Source of the DNA: CAYSWH01 sp964434775
GTDB lineage: Bacteria > Patescibacteriota > JACMRA01
Direction: 5' to 3'
Length of the DNA stretch: 64,000 nt
NCBI GenBank assembly: GCA_964434775.1
Contig: CAYSWH010000002.1
Location: 16,706-80,705 of the forward strand
Shown here: positions 43,414-52,669 of the stretch, piece by piece
How positions within the stretch are numbered: the first letter of the stretch is position 1
How the letters are laid out: each line of letters opens with the position of its first letter
Notes under the pieces: generated by a model
Database searches by the model: none
Seen by the model: only the letters and a program-made list of their open reading frames with translations
Told to the model about the DNA's origin: nothing
Translations under genes and position numbers: made by a program

Positions 43414-45215
43414 TTATTAATTTTAGCGTTTTAGACTCCTCATGGGTAGGAAAAAGAGTTGAAGTGGGAGGTTACATCAACAGTATTCGAGATCACGGAG
43501 GGTTAATTTTTATTGACCTGCGTTCTGAAACTGAGCTTTTACAGTGCGTGATTGATCCAAATGACAATCCGGAAGCTTTCAAAACAGTAGAGCATCTTAG
43601 TCCGGAATCGGTACTTAAGCTAAACGGGCAGGTTTTAGCTAGAGACAGTGATTTGGTTAACCCAAAATTAGCTACCGGAGAAATTGAAGTAAGAATTGAA
43701 TTTTTATCAGTCATTTCGAGAGCAAAGGTTCTGCCATATGATCTACACGCTGATGAGAAAAATTTGGCCGGAGAAGAGACTCGCTTAAAATATAGATACT
43801 TAGATCTTCGTCGACCAAAAATTAAAGAAATGCTAAGAGCTAAGCATAAATTGTTTTTGGCTGTTAGAAAGTGGTTTGATCAAGAAGGTTTTTTGGAAGT
43901 TCAGACTCCCGTTTTAGCTAATTCTTCTCCTGAAGGAGCTAGAGACTATTTGGTGCCTTCTCGCTTGCATCCGGGAAAGTTTTATGCACTTCCTCAAGCT
44001 CCCCAACAATTTAAACAGTTATTAATGGTTGGAGGTTTTAATAAATATTTCCAGATCGCCCCTTGTTTTCGAGATGAGGATCCTAGGGCAGATCGACATC
44101 CGGGAGATTTTTACCAAATTGACGCGGAAATTGCCTGGGCCGATCAAGAGCAGATTTTTAATCTGAATGAGCGTTTGGTGAAAGAAGTCTTAGTCAGTTT
44201 CAGTGACAAAAAATTGCAGGATGGAGATAAGCCGTTTACTCGATTAACTTATCAAGAGAGTATGGACAAGTACGGCAGCGATAAACCTGATTTACGATAT
44301 GGACTGGTTTGGCAGGATGCTAAAGGGATTTTTAGAGGTTCAGGTTTTAAGGTTTTTGCTGATTTATGTGACAATCCTAAAAGCAAAGTGCAAGCACTGG
44401 TCATTAAAGGTCAGGTAGACAAATTTTCCAGATCGGATTTAGATAAAATTCAAGATATAGGTAGAAACTTCGGTTTACCGGGAATTGCTTACATTCAGTA
44501 TTTTCAAGACGGTCCCAAAAGCCCCGTATTTAAATTTTTGGGAGAAGAGAAAGCACAAGAATTGCAAAAATTTTTTCAAGCTGAAATTGGTGATTTAATT
44601 CTTTTTATTGCCAACTCCGATAAAAGTGTAGTTTGGAAGGCTCAGGACCAAATGAGGCAGCATATTGCTAAAAAATTAGATTTGATCGATGATACTCTGC
44701 TTAAGTTTGTGTGGATATACGATTTTCCCTTCTTTGAAATTGATGAAAAATCTGGAGAAATTGATTTTGGCCACAACCCTTTTTCTATGTGGCAGGAATT
44801 TGAAGGAAAGACGAAAATGGAAACTTTGATTGAAGCTAGAGAAAAAAATCTTCTATCGGAAATTAAAGCAATTCAGTATGATTGCACTGTAAACGGTTAT
44901 GAGGCGTTATCCGGTGGAGTTAGAAATCCTTTTCCCGATTGTTTAACCGAGGCCTTTCGAACAGTTGGATATACCCAAGAAGAAATAAAAAACAGGTTCG
45001 GTCATATGATGGAGGCGTATACATATGGAGCACCGGAACATGCCGGATTTGCCTGGGGTTTGGACAGGTTGTTCATGGTTATTTCCGGAGAAGATAATAT
45101 TAGAGAAACTATTGCTTTTCCAAAAAACGGCTCCGGCATGGATGTAATGTTAAATAGTCCTACTACAGTAGGCGAAAATCAACTGAAAGAGTTGGGTATT
45201 AAATTGTTAAGATAA
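43404..45215 (+). CDS. aspS: aspartyl-tRNA synthetase, bacterial type
   Basis: Charges tRNA-Asp (possibly also tRNA-Asn if no AsnRS exists). It has about 600 residues. The N-terminal OB-fold anticodon domain (VGKRVEVGGYINSIRDHGGLIFIDLR) is followed by the class II core: QAPQQFKQLLMVGGFNKYFQ, motif 2 FRDEDPRADRHPGDFYQID, a bacterial GAD insertion (about 270-420), and motif 3 GFAWGLDRLFMVISGEDNIR. ATG 43404 and ATG 43410 are both plausible starts; the longer TTG 43395 is less likely. A TTGACA at 43344 and TATGAT at 43364 lie upstream, but at 14 bases the spacing is short. Confidence 0.97.
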   Translation: MHMIINFSVLDSSWVGKRVEVGGYINSIRDHGGLIFIDLRSETELLQCVIDPNDNPEAFKTVEHLSPESVLKLNGQVLARDSDLVNPKLATGEIEVRIEFLSVISRAKVLPYDLHADEKNLAGEETRLKYRYLDLRRPKIKEMLRAKHKLFLAVRKWFDQEGFLEVQTPVLANSSPEGARDYLVPSRLHPGKFYALPQAPQQFKQLLMVGGFNKYFQIAPCFRDEDPRADRHPGDFYQIDAEIAWADQEQIFNLNERLVKEVLVSFSDKKLQDGDKPFTRLTYQESMDKYGSDKPDLRYGLVWQDAKGIFRGSGFKVFADLCDNPKSKVQALVIKGQVDKFSRSDLDKIQDIGRNFGLPGIAYIQYFQDGPKSPVFKFLGEEKAQELQKFFQAEIGDLILFIANSDKSVVWKAQDQMRQHIAKKLDLIDDTLLKFVWIYDFPFFEIDEKSGEIDFGHNPFSMWQEFEGKTKMETLIEAREKNLLSEIKAIQYDCTVNGYEALSGGVRNPFPDCLTEAFRTVGYTQEEIKNRFGHMMEAYTYGAPEHAGFAWGLDRLFMVISGEDNIRETIAFPKNGSGMDVMLNSPTTVGENQLKELGIKLLR

Positions 45216-45216
45216 A

Positions 45217-45247
45217 TTGACAATTTTGGTCAGCTGTAGTTTATAAC
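45217..45247 (+). promoter_or_regulatory. possible parA promoter
   Basis: TTGACA (45217-45222), 19-base spacer, TATAAC (45242-45247), 11 bases before ATG 45259. The spacing is slightly long. Confidence 0.4.
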
Positions 45248-45258
45248 TATTTGTTTCC

Positions 45259-46086
45259 ATGGGTACAATTATTTCTATTGTAAATCAAAAAGGGGGTGTA
45301 GGAAAAACGACCAGTGCAGTTAACGTGTCTGCTGCCTTAGCAGGAATGGGTTATAAGGTCCTTCTAGTTGATCTTGATCCGCAAGCTCATTCTACGGAGC
45401 ATCTGGGTATTAAAAGCAGGTTGAAAAAGAATTCTGATTTGAGTATCTTAGAAGTCTTAAGAAAAAATAATAGTCTATTTGATTCTTTAGTCCAATCTAC
45501 CCACGCTAACTTGTGGGTTCTTCCTTCTGATTTGCGTCTAGGGCAATTTAACCAAGGAGTTCCGGTAGGTAGGCAGTTTGTCCTGAAAGAAGTTCTTACT
45601 GAACAAGTTAAAGGCAACTTCGATTTTATTATTATTGATTGTCAACCCTCGCTTTCTCTACTTACCTTAAACGCTTTGACAGCTTCCGACAAAGTCCTTT
45701 TACCGGTGCAGGCAGAATATTTTGCTTTGGATGGTTTGACCCAGTTGATTTATACCTTGAAAGAAGTGCAGAATAAGTTACATCCTAATCTTTCGGTTCT
45801 CGGAATCATTGTGACAATGTTTGACCGAAGGAATCGTTTAAGCTCAGAAGTAAAGGAAGAACTGGAAAAGAATTTTTCAGGCTATCTTTTTAACTCTGTA
45901 GTACCAAGAAATGTTAAGTTGGCGGAAGCTCCTTCATTTGGGAAATCAATCTTTGATTATGCCGGCACCAGTAGTGCTGCTCTGGCTTATAAGGACACAG
46001 CTTTGGAGATCTTGGAACGGTTGGGGCAAGTGCAAGACTCGGTGGTCGGTCAAGGTTTTTCCCATAAGAGAAATTTTTTTAGCTAG
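45259..46086 (+). CDS. parA: ParA/Soj-type chromosome-partitioning ATPase
   Basis: A 275-residue protein. The deviant Walker A motif NQKGGVGKTTSAVN is at residues 9-22. Walker A' appears as VLLVDLDPQAHST (about 34-46), Walker B as FDFIIIDCQPSLS (about 119), and VVPRNVKLAEAPSFGKSI is the Soj-family C-terminal signature. It segregates DNA by ATP-dependent nucleoid binding, normally with ParB on parS sites. No parB gene follows within the window, and I found no obvious parS (TGTTTCACGTGAAACA-like) site. Confidence 0.95.
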   Translation: MGTIISIVNQKGGVGKTTSAVNVSAALAGMGYKVLLVDLDPQAHSTEHLGIKSRLKKNSDLSILEVLRKNNSLFDSLVQSTHANLWVLPSDLRLGQFNQGVPVGRQFVLKEVLTEQVKGNFDFIIIDCQPSLSLLTLNALTASDKVLLPVQAEYFALDGLTQLIYTLKEVQNKLHPNLSVLGIIVTMFDRRNRLSSEVKEELEKNFSGYLFNSVVPRNVKLAEAPSFGKSIFDYAGTSSAALAYKDTALEILERLGQVQDSVVGQGFSHKRNFFS

Positions 46087-46306
46087 ACTTCTCCAGGATT
46101 TTAGTTCTAATTGTTTCTGACTGTTAGAATAGACAATCAACCTTTCTATATACAAAAAACCGCAGCAAATTTGGGCATTTAGGGGTAGAAATTGCTCTAT
46201 AAAAAAATGAGAAATGCAATAATTAGTAATTATGTAAGAAGATTTTTGCCTAGTTTGTCTATGGGATACCTAAATGACTTGCGAATTTTTTTGTATTAAA
46301 TATAAA

Positions 46307-47422
46307 CTAAGTAAGTATTTTGGATAGGTTATCTGTCTCGATAGCCTGCTTGATTTCCATGGCTATTCTTTGACCGTAGCTCAAACTTTCGCCATACAAG
46401 TAACCGGAATAGGGGGTATATTTGGTTCCGGGGCTTCCCGGAATTCGAAGAGAAACATCAAAAATTACAAATTCCTCTTTATTGTTTTCCGTGTTGACTG
46501 CTCCTTGCAAGGCAAACGGACCTATTATTCCGGGCGAAAATTCTTTTTTGGCAGTTTCAGTAAATTTGTAGGCCAAATCATAGGCTTTCTCGAGTAGTGA
46601 TTCCTTCATAGTTACTCCGTAGTGTCCGGTTTCTACGATTCTCGGCTTCTTGTGCTTAAGTACTTCTAGTTGTTCTTTGGCGGTTAACCTAAGGAACCCG
46701 TCTAAGTCGGTCTGTCTTCTGGTATCAGTACCCATTAGTTCGTTTTCTTCAGTTAGAGGGCTAAAGAAAAAATTTAAATTAATGTGAGCTCCGATAATAT
46801 ACTCTTCAATAGTAGCCTTATTTAGGTCTTCTTCTAAGATTACACCTTTTTCAAGAAGTTCCGAGGCCTCTTTCCGGTAACTTTCCGGTGAGGAAGCAAA
46901 GAAAAAGGCTCTTTCATATTTTCTCTCGGCTTCATTAACTTTAACTATAACCAAGCGGTCAATTTGGTCGGGTCCTTGGAAGATTTTCGGAATTCTAATG
47001 CCTGACTTGTTAAGTAAATAGTACTGGTTTTTTTCAACATCCCTTTCTTCTAGCTTGAGCATTTCCCGGGTACCATAAATCGGTACCAAAAAATCATTCT
47101 CAATTTCTTGCCAATTGCAATAGACCCAAAAATATCTGTTATGGATAAAAATGGTGTTTCGATTTCTAAGTTCTCTTTGAACTTCCTCTTTGGTGATGTC
47201 TTGAAAATGATTTATTAATAATACATTGTCTATACAGCCTTTGTTGTCTCGGGTTTTGTAGTAATTCCGATAAGTTTTTTCCCGACCTTTTTGACATACA
47301 GCCAAAGTGTTAAATCCCGATTGCTTTGCCCCGTGACAAACATCCAGTGCACTGTGTCCTCCCAGAACCCCTATAGTGACATTAGATAGATCATAGTTTT
47401 CAAGTATTTTGGTGACATCCAT
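46307..47422 (-). CDS. purP: archaeal-type FAICAR synthetase (formate-AICAR ligase)
   Basis: An ATP-grasp enzyme that formylates AICAR with formate and ATP in archaeal purine synthesis. It has 371 residues. The N-terminus VTIGVLGGHSALDVCHGAKQ with the AICAR-contacting His, the central NAERKYERAFFFASS strand and the metal-binding VSLRIPGSP near the C-terminus fit PurP (DUF1246/DUF1297). Most bacteria use PurH, so this is an archaeal-type gene in a bacterial context. No purO (IMP cyclohydrolase) or other pur genes are adjacent. PurP-like paralogues of unknown function exist, so activity is not certain. Confidence 0.85.
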   Translation of the reverse strand: MDVTKILENYDLSNVTIGVLGGHSALDVCHGAKQSGFNTLAVCQKGREKTYRNYYKTRDNKGCIDNVLLINHFQDITKEEVQRELRNRNTIFIHNRYFWVYCNWQEIENDFLVPIYGTREMLKLEERDVEKNQYYLLNKSGIRIPKIFQGPDQIDRLVIVKVNEAERKYERAFFFASSPESYRKEASELLEKGVILEEDLNKATIEEYIIGAHINLNFFFSPLTEENELMGTDTRRQTDLDGFLRLTAKEQLEVLKHKKPRIVETGHYGVTMKESLLEKAYDLAYKFTETAKKEFSPGIIGPFALQGAVNTENNKEEFVIFDVSLRIPGSPGTKYTPYSGYLYGESLSYGQRIAMEIKQAIETDNLSKILT

Positions 47423-47714
47423 ACTAATTCAACTTAAGCAATATTCCTGAAACTAGTCAACTTACTGGACCTGTCATGGGTTATTAAAAATTATTAACTT
47501 GTTTAATTAAATTTTAGTTTGTCATTTCTTATGAATTAATATATAATTCCTCCGACAGTTTATAAAAGCTAATTTAATGCATTTTGTAGATCTAGTCACT
47601 GAGATAAAACAAAAAAATTACTTGATAAAAATAAGGTGTACAAAAAAAGAAAATACCCTTATATTATCAGCCGCTTGAAAAGAAGTTGAAAAAGTTAATT
47701 AATTCAAATCAATT

Positions 47715-48233
47715 GTGAACTCTTCATTAACACAAGAAGCTTGGAATGAATGGTACAACATGGTCTATGGATACTTTTATAGGCGAGTTAATAGCAGGGT
47801 GGAAGCTGATGAACTAACCAGTGAGACTTTGGCGGATTTTTTTATGAAGGATGATCTGGTCGAAAATCAGAAGAGCTATATATTCGGAATAGCAAGGAAC
47901 AAACTGCTAAAATATATCCAAAGCAAGACCAGGCTAAATCAGCAAAAAGTTGATATTGATATTTATGATGAAAATAATGAGTTTGAGGTTTCCGGGGATT
48001 ATTACAGTTCGCACTATTTAGCCCAAGTTGAGGATCTAAAAAGATGCGTGGAAAGGCAATTAAAAGATATTGACGTTGAAATCGTTGATATGTGTATTAG
48101 TTGTGAATTTTCCAGTGAAAGGGCTGCAAAAGAGCTAAATATGAATTCGAGCAATATTAGAAAAAGACTTTCTCGGGCAGTGCATAAATTAAGAGATAAG
48201 TGTAAGCAGATTTGGAATTCTTGTACAAACTAA
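47715..48233 (+). CDS. ECF-type RNA polymerase sigma factor
   Basis: A 172-residue protein starting with GTG 47715. Region 2 spans about residues 5-75 (EWYNMVYGYFYRRVNSRVEADELTSET..., IFGIARNKLLKYI). Region 4 spans about 105-165, with a helix-turn-helix in EFSSERAAKELNMNSSNIRKRLSRAVHKL. Sigma-1.1 and region 3 are absent, as in ECF factors. The next gene, 22 bases downstream, encodes a membrane protein with a cytoplasmic N-terminus, the position where an anti-sigma factor would be. The signal sensed is unknown. The 292 bases upstream are AT-rich without an obvious consensus promoter. Confidence 0.88.
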   Translation: MNSSLTQEAWNEWYNMVYGYFYRRVNSRVEADELTSETLADFFMKDDLVENQKSYIFGIARNKLLKYIQSKTRLNQQKVDIDIYDENNEFEVSGDYYSSHYLAQVEDLKRCVERQLKDIDVEIVDMCISCEFSSERAAKELNMNSSNIRKRLSRAVHKLRDKCKQIWNSCTN

Positions 48234-48255
48234 CACAAAACAGGACCTATTTAGT

Positions 48256-49914
48256 ATGAATCAAAAAATAACCTTTGACCATATAAATGAAACCGATCTT
48301 TTGGGTAACTATTTTGAAGCAGATAGCCTATATGTTGGTACAAGAGAAGTTGCTTATCAGCAGTTTGTTAATGAATTTGGGGGTGGACAACAAGGTGATC
48401 AAGCACAAGAAGGAACCTTTATAAACAATTTAATTAGTAAATATAATTCTTTGGGTAGTTTTGGAAAAATTCTCTTACTTTCGGCGGGTCTTGTCTTGAC
48501 TGCATTAGTTTTGGGGTCCCTTGCTATTTTTGCTTCACAGTATGATGGTCCCTATAGTAAAATTTTAGGAATCAGAGAAGATTCAAACCAAAATAGTGTA
48601 AACCGGGATTTAAGTGATTCAAGGAATTCAAACGATAAAAAAGTCGAAAATTATCAGGACTGTTTAAAGTACGGATCAGTGGTTGGGAGTCTGTGTTTTT
48701 ATGAAGATAAAACGTTCGGCAGTGATGAAGAAGATAAAAATGGAGATTTAGAGCCTAAAGATATTTTAGATTTGGAACAAGAAGATTTTTCAACCCGTCC
48801 CGGGTCAGCTGTTGAAGGGTTTAATTCCGACAGCGATAATTCACTCAATCTTCAAGTTGATTCTAATCCAGGAATTAATCGTAATTTTCCCGATAGTCCG
48901 GAATCAAATGAGTCAAAACCAAGACAGAACTTGCCTGATGGTGATCAACCGCCAGATCAAAACGGCAATAATAATGATGATAGCGGCAATCAGGACGACA
49001 ATCCGGACGACGAATCTGAAGAGACTAAAACCTGTTATCAATTTTATGGCAATTTTTCTTTGGAAGTGCCGGAGGATTGGAAATGTGAGTCACCTGAGGA
49101 AAGAAATCTTCCGGCCGAGGACATTACCGACTCGATTGAACAAAGAGAGTATTTAATCGCTACAAACGGAAAAGATAAAATTGAGGTGATTAACACAAAA
49201 AATAATATTTACGAAGAATGTACCCATGAAAAATTGGTTTCTAATATGGAAAGCGGCTATGGACCCGCCCCGCTATATTACTACATATTTACTTCTTGTA
49301 ACGAAAATCAACTTATTTACGGATATCCCAAATCCAATGACTATTATTATCCAAGAGTTTACGTCCAAGCAGAAGATTTTAAGGAAAATCTTATCAGAAC
49401 AATTCTAAAGTCCTTTACTTTTGAAGAAGAATATCCGGAAATAAAGGACGACAATCCGGACGACGAACCTGAAGAGACTAAAACCTGTTATCAATTTTAT
49501 GGCAATTTTTCTTTGGAAGTGCCGGAGGATTGGAAATGTGAGTCACCTGAGGAAAGAAATCTTCCGGCCGAGGACATTACCGACTCGATTGAACAAAGAG
49601 AGTATTTAATCGCTACAAACGGAAAAGATAAAATTGAGGTGATTAACAAAAAGTTTGATGTGAGGGATAAAATATACCTAAGCTGTAGTCACCGAGATCT
49701 ATTAAAAAACAGAAAAAAATCATTTGGAGGTAGCAAGTATTACTATAAAATTGTGACCGAATGCAACGGGCAAAGACTTATTTACGGATATGGTAAAAAG
49801 AAATATTACTCGTTCTATCCTAGAATTTTTGTACAGACTGAAAAGGATAGCGATAAAACCATAAAAAAAATCTTAAAATCGATTGATTTTCATAAAGACT
49901 ACCCGGAGGATTAA
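48256..49914 (+). CDS. ECF-linked membrane-anchored surface protein with duplicated domain
   Basis: A 552-residue protein. Residues 1-70 are cytoplasmic, residues about 71-95 are one membrane helix, and about 100-245 form an acidic Asn/Asp/Ser/Pro-rich linker. Two homologous extracellular domains of about 150 residues follow. Each starts CYQFYGNFSLEVPEDWKC, a PsbP/MOG1-like or lipoprotein-like start, and each contains four or five cysteines. The first 68 residues of both domains are encoded by nearly identical DNA, while the second halves are only distantly similar. As the second gene after an ECF sigma it could be its anti-sigma regulator or a target. No zinc anti-sigma motif (HxxxCxxC) is present. 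Confidence 0.75.
   Translation: MNQKITFDHINETDLLGNYFEADSLYVGTREVAYQQFVNEFGGGQQGDQAQEGTFINNLISKYNSLGSFGKILLLSAGLVLTALVLGSLAIFASQYDGPYSKILGIREDSNQNSVNRDLSDSRNSNDKKVENYQDCLKYGSVVGSLCFYEDKTFGSDEEDKNGDLEPKDILDLEQEDFSTRPGSAVEGFNSDSDNSLNLQVDSNPGINRNFPDSPESNESKPRQNLPDGDQPPDQNGNNNDDSGNQDDNPDDESEETKTCYQFYGNFSLEVPEDWKCESPEERNLPAEDITDSIEQREYLIATNGKDKIEVINTKNNIYEECTHEKLVSNMESGYGPAPLYYYIFTSCNENQLIYGYPKSNDYYYPRVYVQAEDFKENLIRTILKSFTFEEEYPEIKDDNPDDEPEETKTCYQFYGNFSLEVPEDWKCESPEERNLPAEDITDSIEQREYLIATNGKDKIEVINKKFDVRDKIYLSCSHRDLLKNRKKSFGGSKYYYKIVTECNGQRLIYGYGKKKYYSFYPRIFVQTEKDSDKTIKKILKSIDFHKDYPED
48993..49195 (+). repeat. 203-bp intragenic direct repeat, copy 1
   Basis: Matches 49446-49648 at an offset of 453 bases with a single T/C difference over 203 bases. 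It encodes the first part of the first extracellular domain. The reading frame is preserved (453 = 3 x 151). Confidence 0.97.
49446..49648 (+). repeat. 203-bp intragenic direct repeat, copy 2
   Basis: Second copy of the repeat at 48993-49195. Sequence identity stops sharply at 49648, after which the two domains differ strongly at both DNA and protein level. Confidence 0.97.
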
Positions 49915-50071
49915 AAGGTGTATAAACTAATAAGTTCTTTTTAATTATCAATATTAAATATCATTTTATTCCTTAGTATTAGCATGGAGTAGAAAATAAA
50001 ATTGACATATTTCGTTTATTGTATAAGGATTGGTTGTCACGAATATATTTGGCAGAGACACTATTGATCAT

Positions 50072-50731
50072 ATGCATATCGGCTTCATTTTAGACGGGAA
50101 CAGGAGATGGGCAAGAAAAAACGGCTTACCGGAAAACTTTGGACACAAGAAAGGGGCGGATAACTTGGTTGAGCTACTTAAGGCTTGCAGTAAACACAGA
50201 ATTAACGTAGTGTCCGCATATGTTCTATCTACTGAGAATTACCGAAGAAGAACAAAAAATGAGATTAAAAATCTCTTTGACCTCTTGAACCAGATAACTG
50301 ACGAAAATATTACGAAGTTCATTGAAGCCGGGATCAAAATTAGAATTTTAGGTAAAATTGAGGAGCTTCCTGAAAGAATTTTTAACAAAATTGTAGAAGC
50401 CGAAAATAAAACTAAAGAGTGCAACCAAATGATTCTTCAACTCTGTATTAATTATGGAGGAAAAGACGAAATTGTGAGGGCGGTAAAAAAGGTTTTAGAA
50501 AAAAAACAAGATTTAAACGAGGAAACAATATCGGACAACTTGGATTCTGCATTAGAGCCTGAGCTCGTAATTAGGACCGGTGGAAGTAAAAGGTTTTCCA
50601 ACTTCTTGTTATGGCAATCCAGTTACTCCGAATTATATTTTACAGAGGTGCTTTGGCCTGATTTTAATAACAATCAATTGGAAAAAGCTTTACAATTTTA
50701 CAATCTTCAACAAAGAAACTTTGGTAAATAA
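50072..50731 (+). CDS. uppS: isoprenyl (undecaprenyl) diphosphate synthase, cis type
   Basis: Condenses IPP units in cis to form the polyprenyl carrier for cell-wall and glycan synthesis. From ATG 50072 it has about 219 residues: FILDGNRRWARKNG carries the catalytic Asp of motif I. GHKKGADNL, STENYRR, and RTGGSKRFSNFLLWQSSYSELYF with LWPDF are the further family motifs. A TTG at 50030 would add 14 residues but overlaps a -10-like TATAAG (50022-50027) after TTGACA (50002). It is the first gene of the 9.6-kb isoprenoid cluster and is 5 bases from the trans-prenyltransferase gene. Confidence 0.95.
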   Translation: MHIGFILDGNRRWARKNGLPENFGHKKGADNLVELLKACSKHRINVVSAYVLSTENYRRRTKNEIKNLFDLLNQITDENITKFIEAGIKIRILGKIEELPERIFNKIVEAENKTKECNQMILQLCINYGGKDEIVRAVKKVLEKKQDLNEETISDNLDSALEPELVIRTGGSKRFSNFLLWQSSYSELYFTEVLWPDFNNNQLEKALQFYNLQQRNFGK

Positions 50732-50736
50732 ATTAT

Positions 50737-51831
50737 ATGGATTTAGACATGATGTATAAACTTAGTATCTTTAAAGATGAATTTGAGCCTATTCTGGCAG
50801 ATTACTTGGATGAAAAAGTCAGAGAAGCTTCATTTATCAATCGGGCAGCAGCTAATCTTCTGTATGAAACTAAAAAAGTAATTTCCAATAACGGTAAAAG
50901 ATTTAGACCTGCTTTAGCTTATTATTCATTTATAGCTGCCAATGGTGACGCTGAACATGATAAAAATATTTTCAAGTTAGGTGTTGCCCTGGAAATATTT
51001 CATTCTTACGGTTTTATTCATGATGATATTCTTGACAGGGCTTTGGTAAGGAGGGGTGATCCTACCTTGGAGTCGGCTTATCGAGATATTTTTAAGCGTT
51101 TTATTTCCAATCGGGAAAGAGTTAATCAATTAGCACTTAATGCCGCCATTTCCGGGGGAGATTTTGCTCATTTAATTGCCGACCAGATTTTTAGCAGTAT
51201 TGATTGTGACGATGATACCAGAAAAAAAATAACTGATTTATACTATCAAATGCAGTTTGAAGTTCATGCCGGTCAGGCTGATGACAGTTACGGAGTTGGT
51301 ATCAAAGACTTGTCTGAGGTAGACGAAAAGCAAGTTTTTCGTATGATCGACTTTAAGTCAGGGAGGTATTCTATCCAAAAACCTATGCTTCTTGGGGCGA
51401 CTTTAGCAGGCTTGGAAGAAGAAAAAGTTAAGATATTGGAAACAGTCGGACAAGAGCTAGGTTTGGTTTTTCAAATTAAGGATGATATTTTAGGTCTGTT
51501 CGGTGACGAAAAAGAAATAGGTAAATCAAACGTTTCTGATATAAAAGAAGGAAAAAGAACTGTATTGATGATCAGAACTTATGAAGCTGCTACAGACGAA
51601 GAGAGACAAAGGATGCAAGAAATCTTGGGAAATCCGGAAATTACCGAAGAAGATGTTCAATGGATAAAAGATTTGGTAATTCAATATAATATTCTTTCTG
51701 AAATAGAGAGTTTTTGTGAGAAGGTGGTAGATAAGTCAAAAAAGAAAATTACCGATATCTTTGATATTACCAATCCCGGAGCTTCATTTATTTTTGAATT
51801 AACTGATTTTATTTGGCAAAGAAAGAAATAA
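50737..51831 (+). CDS. trans-polyprenyl (geranylgeranyl/farnesyl) diphosphate synthase
   Basis: Elongates allylic diphosphates with IPP. The protein has 364 residues. The first aspartate-rich motif is in FIHDDILDRALVRRGDPTLE and the second in FQIKDDILGLFGDEKEIGKS. GKRFRPALAYY and KSGRYSIQKPM carry the substrate-binding Arg and Lys residues. Residues a few positions before the first DDxxD (SYGFIHDD) set chain length; aromatic residues there suggest C15-C20 products, but this is uncertain. It is followed 20 bases later by the first of two UbiA prenyltransferases, which would use its product. Confidence 0.93.
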   Translation: MDLDMMYKLSIFKDEFEPILADYLDEKVREASFINRAAANLLYETKKVISNNGKRFRPALAYYSFIAANGDAEHDKNIFKLGVALEIFHSYGFIHDDILDRALVRRGDPTLESAYRDIFKRFISNRERVNQLALNAAISGGDFAHLIADQIFSSIDCDDDTRKKITDLYYQMQFEVHAGQADDSYGVGIKDLSEVDEKQVFRMIDFKSGRYSIQKPMLLGATLAGLEEEKVKILETVGQELGLVFQIKDDILGLFGDEKEIGKSNVSDIKEGKRTVLMIRTYEAATDEERQRMQEILGNPEITEEDVQWIKDLVIQYNILSEIESFCEKVVDKSKKKITDIFDITNPGASFIFELTDFIWQRKK

Positions 51832-51851
51832 TCTAGAGTATTTGAAGGAAT

Positions 51852-52667
51852 ATGAACAAATTCTCTACCTTGATCGGAGCCTTAAGGATTTCTAGTCTAA
51901 TTACAGGAATTCTGGTTTTTCTTTTTTTACAAGTCAATAACGTAGGTAACTTGTGGGTTAATCTGTTGATAGGCTTTAGCTTTTATATAGGAACCGGAGC
52001 CGGAATGGTCATAAACGACATTTATGATTATGAAAACGATAAGGCTGCCGGAAAAAAAAACTATTTAACTACCGGCATGCTTAGTAAAAAGCAGGGAGTT
52101 GCCTTCTTCTTAATTTTAGCTTGCATTTCGATATTTATCCAGTTGATTTTTTTTCAAAATCCGGAAAGCTTGACAATCTATTTTATAGCGGCGGCTCTGG
52201 TAATCTTGTATACGCCAATAGTGAAAAATCGTTTTTCCTTTCTTAAGGCTCCGTATGTTTCCTTGATGTCTTTAACTTCTCTGATTTTTCCTATTCTTTA
52301 TCTGGGTAAGGACTTACAAGTCTATTTACCTGTGCTGGCTTTTGCATTTATCTTTATTTTTTCCAGAGAGAATATTTCTGATTATTATGATTATGAGTCT
52401 GATTTAAGTGCCGGAATAAAAACTTTGCATCATTATTTCAACAAAGATATTTTGCTTTATTTTTCTATAGTCTCATTATTTGTAGCCTCGACTTTTTCTT
52501 ATTTTTTTGTAAACCTGGAATTAGGTAAGACTTTTGCTCTTGTTAATGCGATTTTTACCACTCTAATGATTATTATATGGTTTATCTTTAAGCAAAAAAA
52601 GATATTAAAGAGAGGAAACTTGATTGCTGTTCTGATAGCCATTTTTGCAATAGTATTCGGATTTTAG
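51852..52667 (+). CDS. UbiA-family prenyltransferase, paralogue 1
   Basis: A 271-residue integral membrane protein with about eight helices. The first Asp-rich motif is NDIYDYENDKAAG (fits NDxxDxxxD) and the second is SDYYDYESD. These bind the magnesium-prenyl diphosphate. The RP-G sequence that usually follows the first motif in quinone-type UbiA is KKNYLTTG here. Preceded by AAGGA 3 bases before the ATG. Possible acceptors are a quinone ring, heme or a glycerophosphate as in archaeal DGGGP synthase; the sequence does not decide. It has a paralogue 2 bases downstream. Confidence 0.85.
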   Translation: MNKFSTLIGALRISSLITGILVFLFLQVNNVGNLWVNLLIGFSFYIGTGAGMVINDIYDYENDKAAGKKNYLTTGMLSKKQGVAFFLILACISIFIQLIFFQNPESLTIYFIAAALVILYTPIVKNRFSFLKAPYVSLMSLTSLIFPILYLGKDLQVYLPVLAFAFIFIFSRENISDYYDYESDLSAGIKTLHHYFNKDILLYFSIVSLFVASTFSYFFVNLELGKTFALVNAIFTTLMIIIWFIFKQKKILKRGNLIAVLIAIFAIVFGF

Positions 52668-52669
52668 CC

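Noticed and set aside
48993..49648. 203-bp duplication as two separate genes
   Set aside because: Both copies lie in one uninterrupted reading frame with an offset of 453 bases, a multiple of three.
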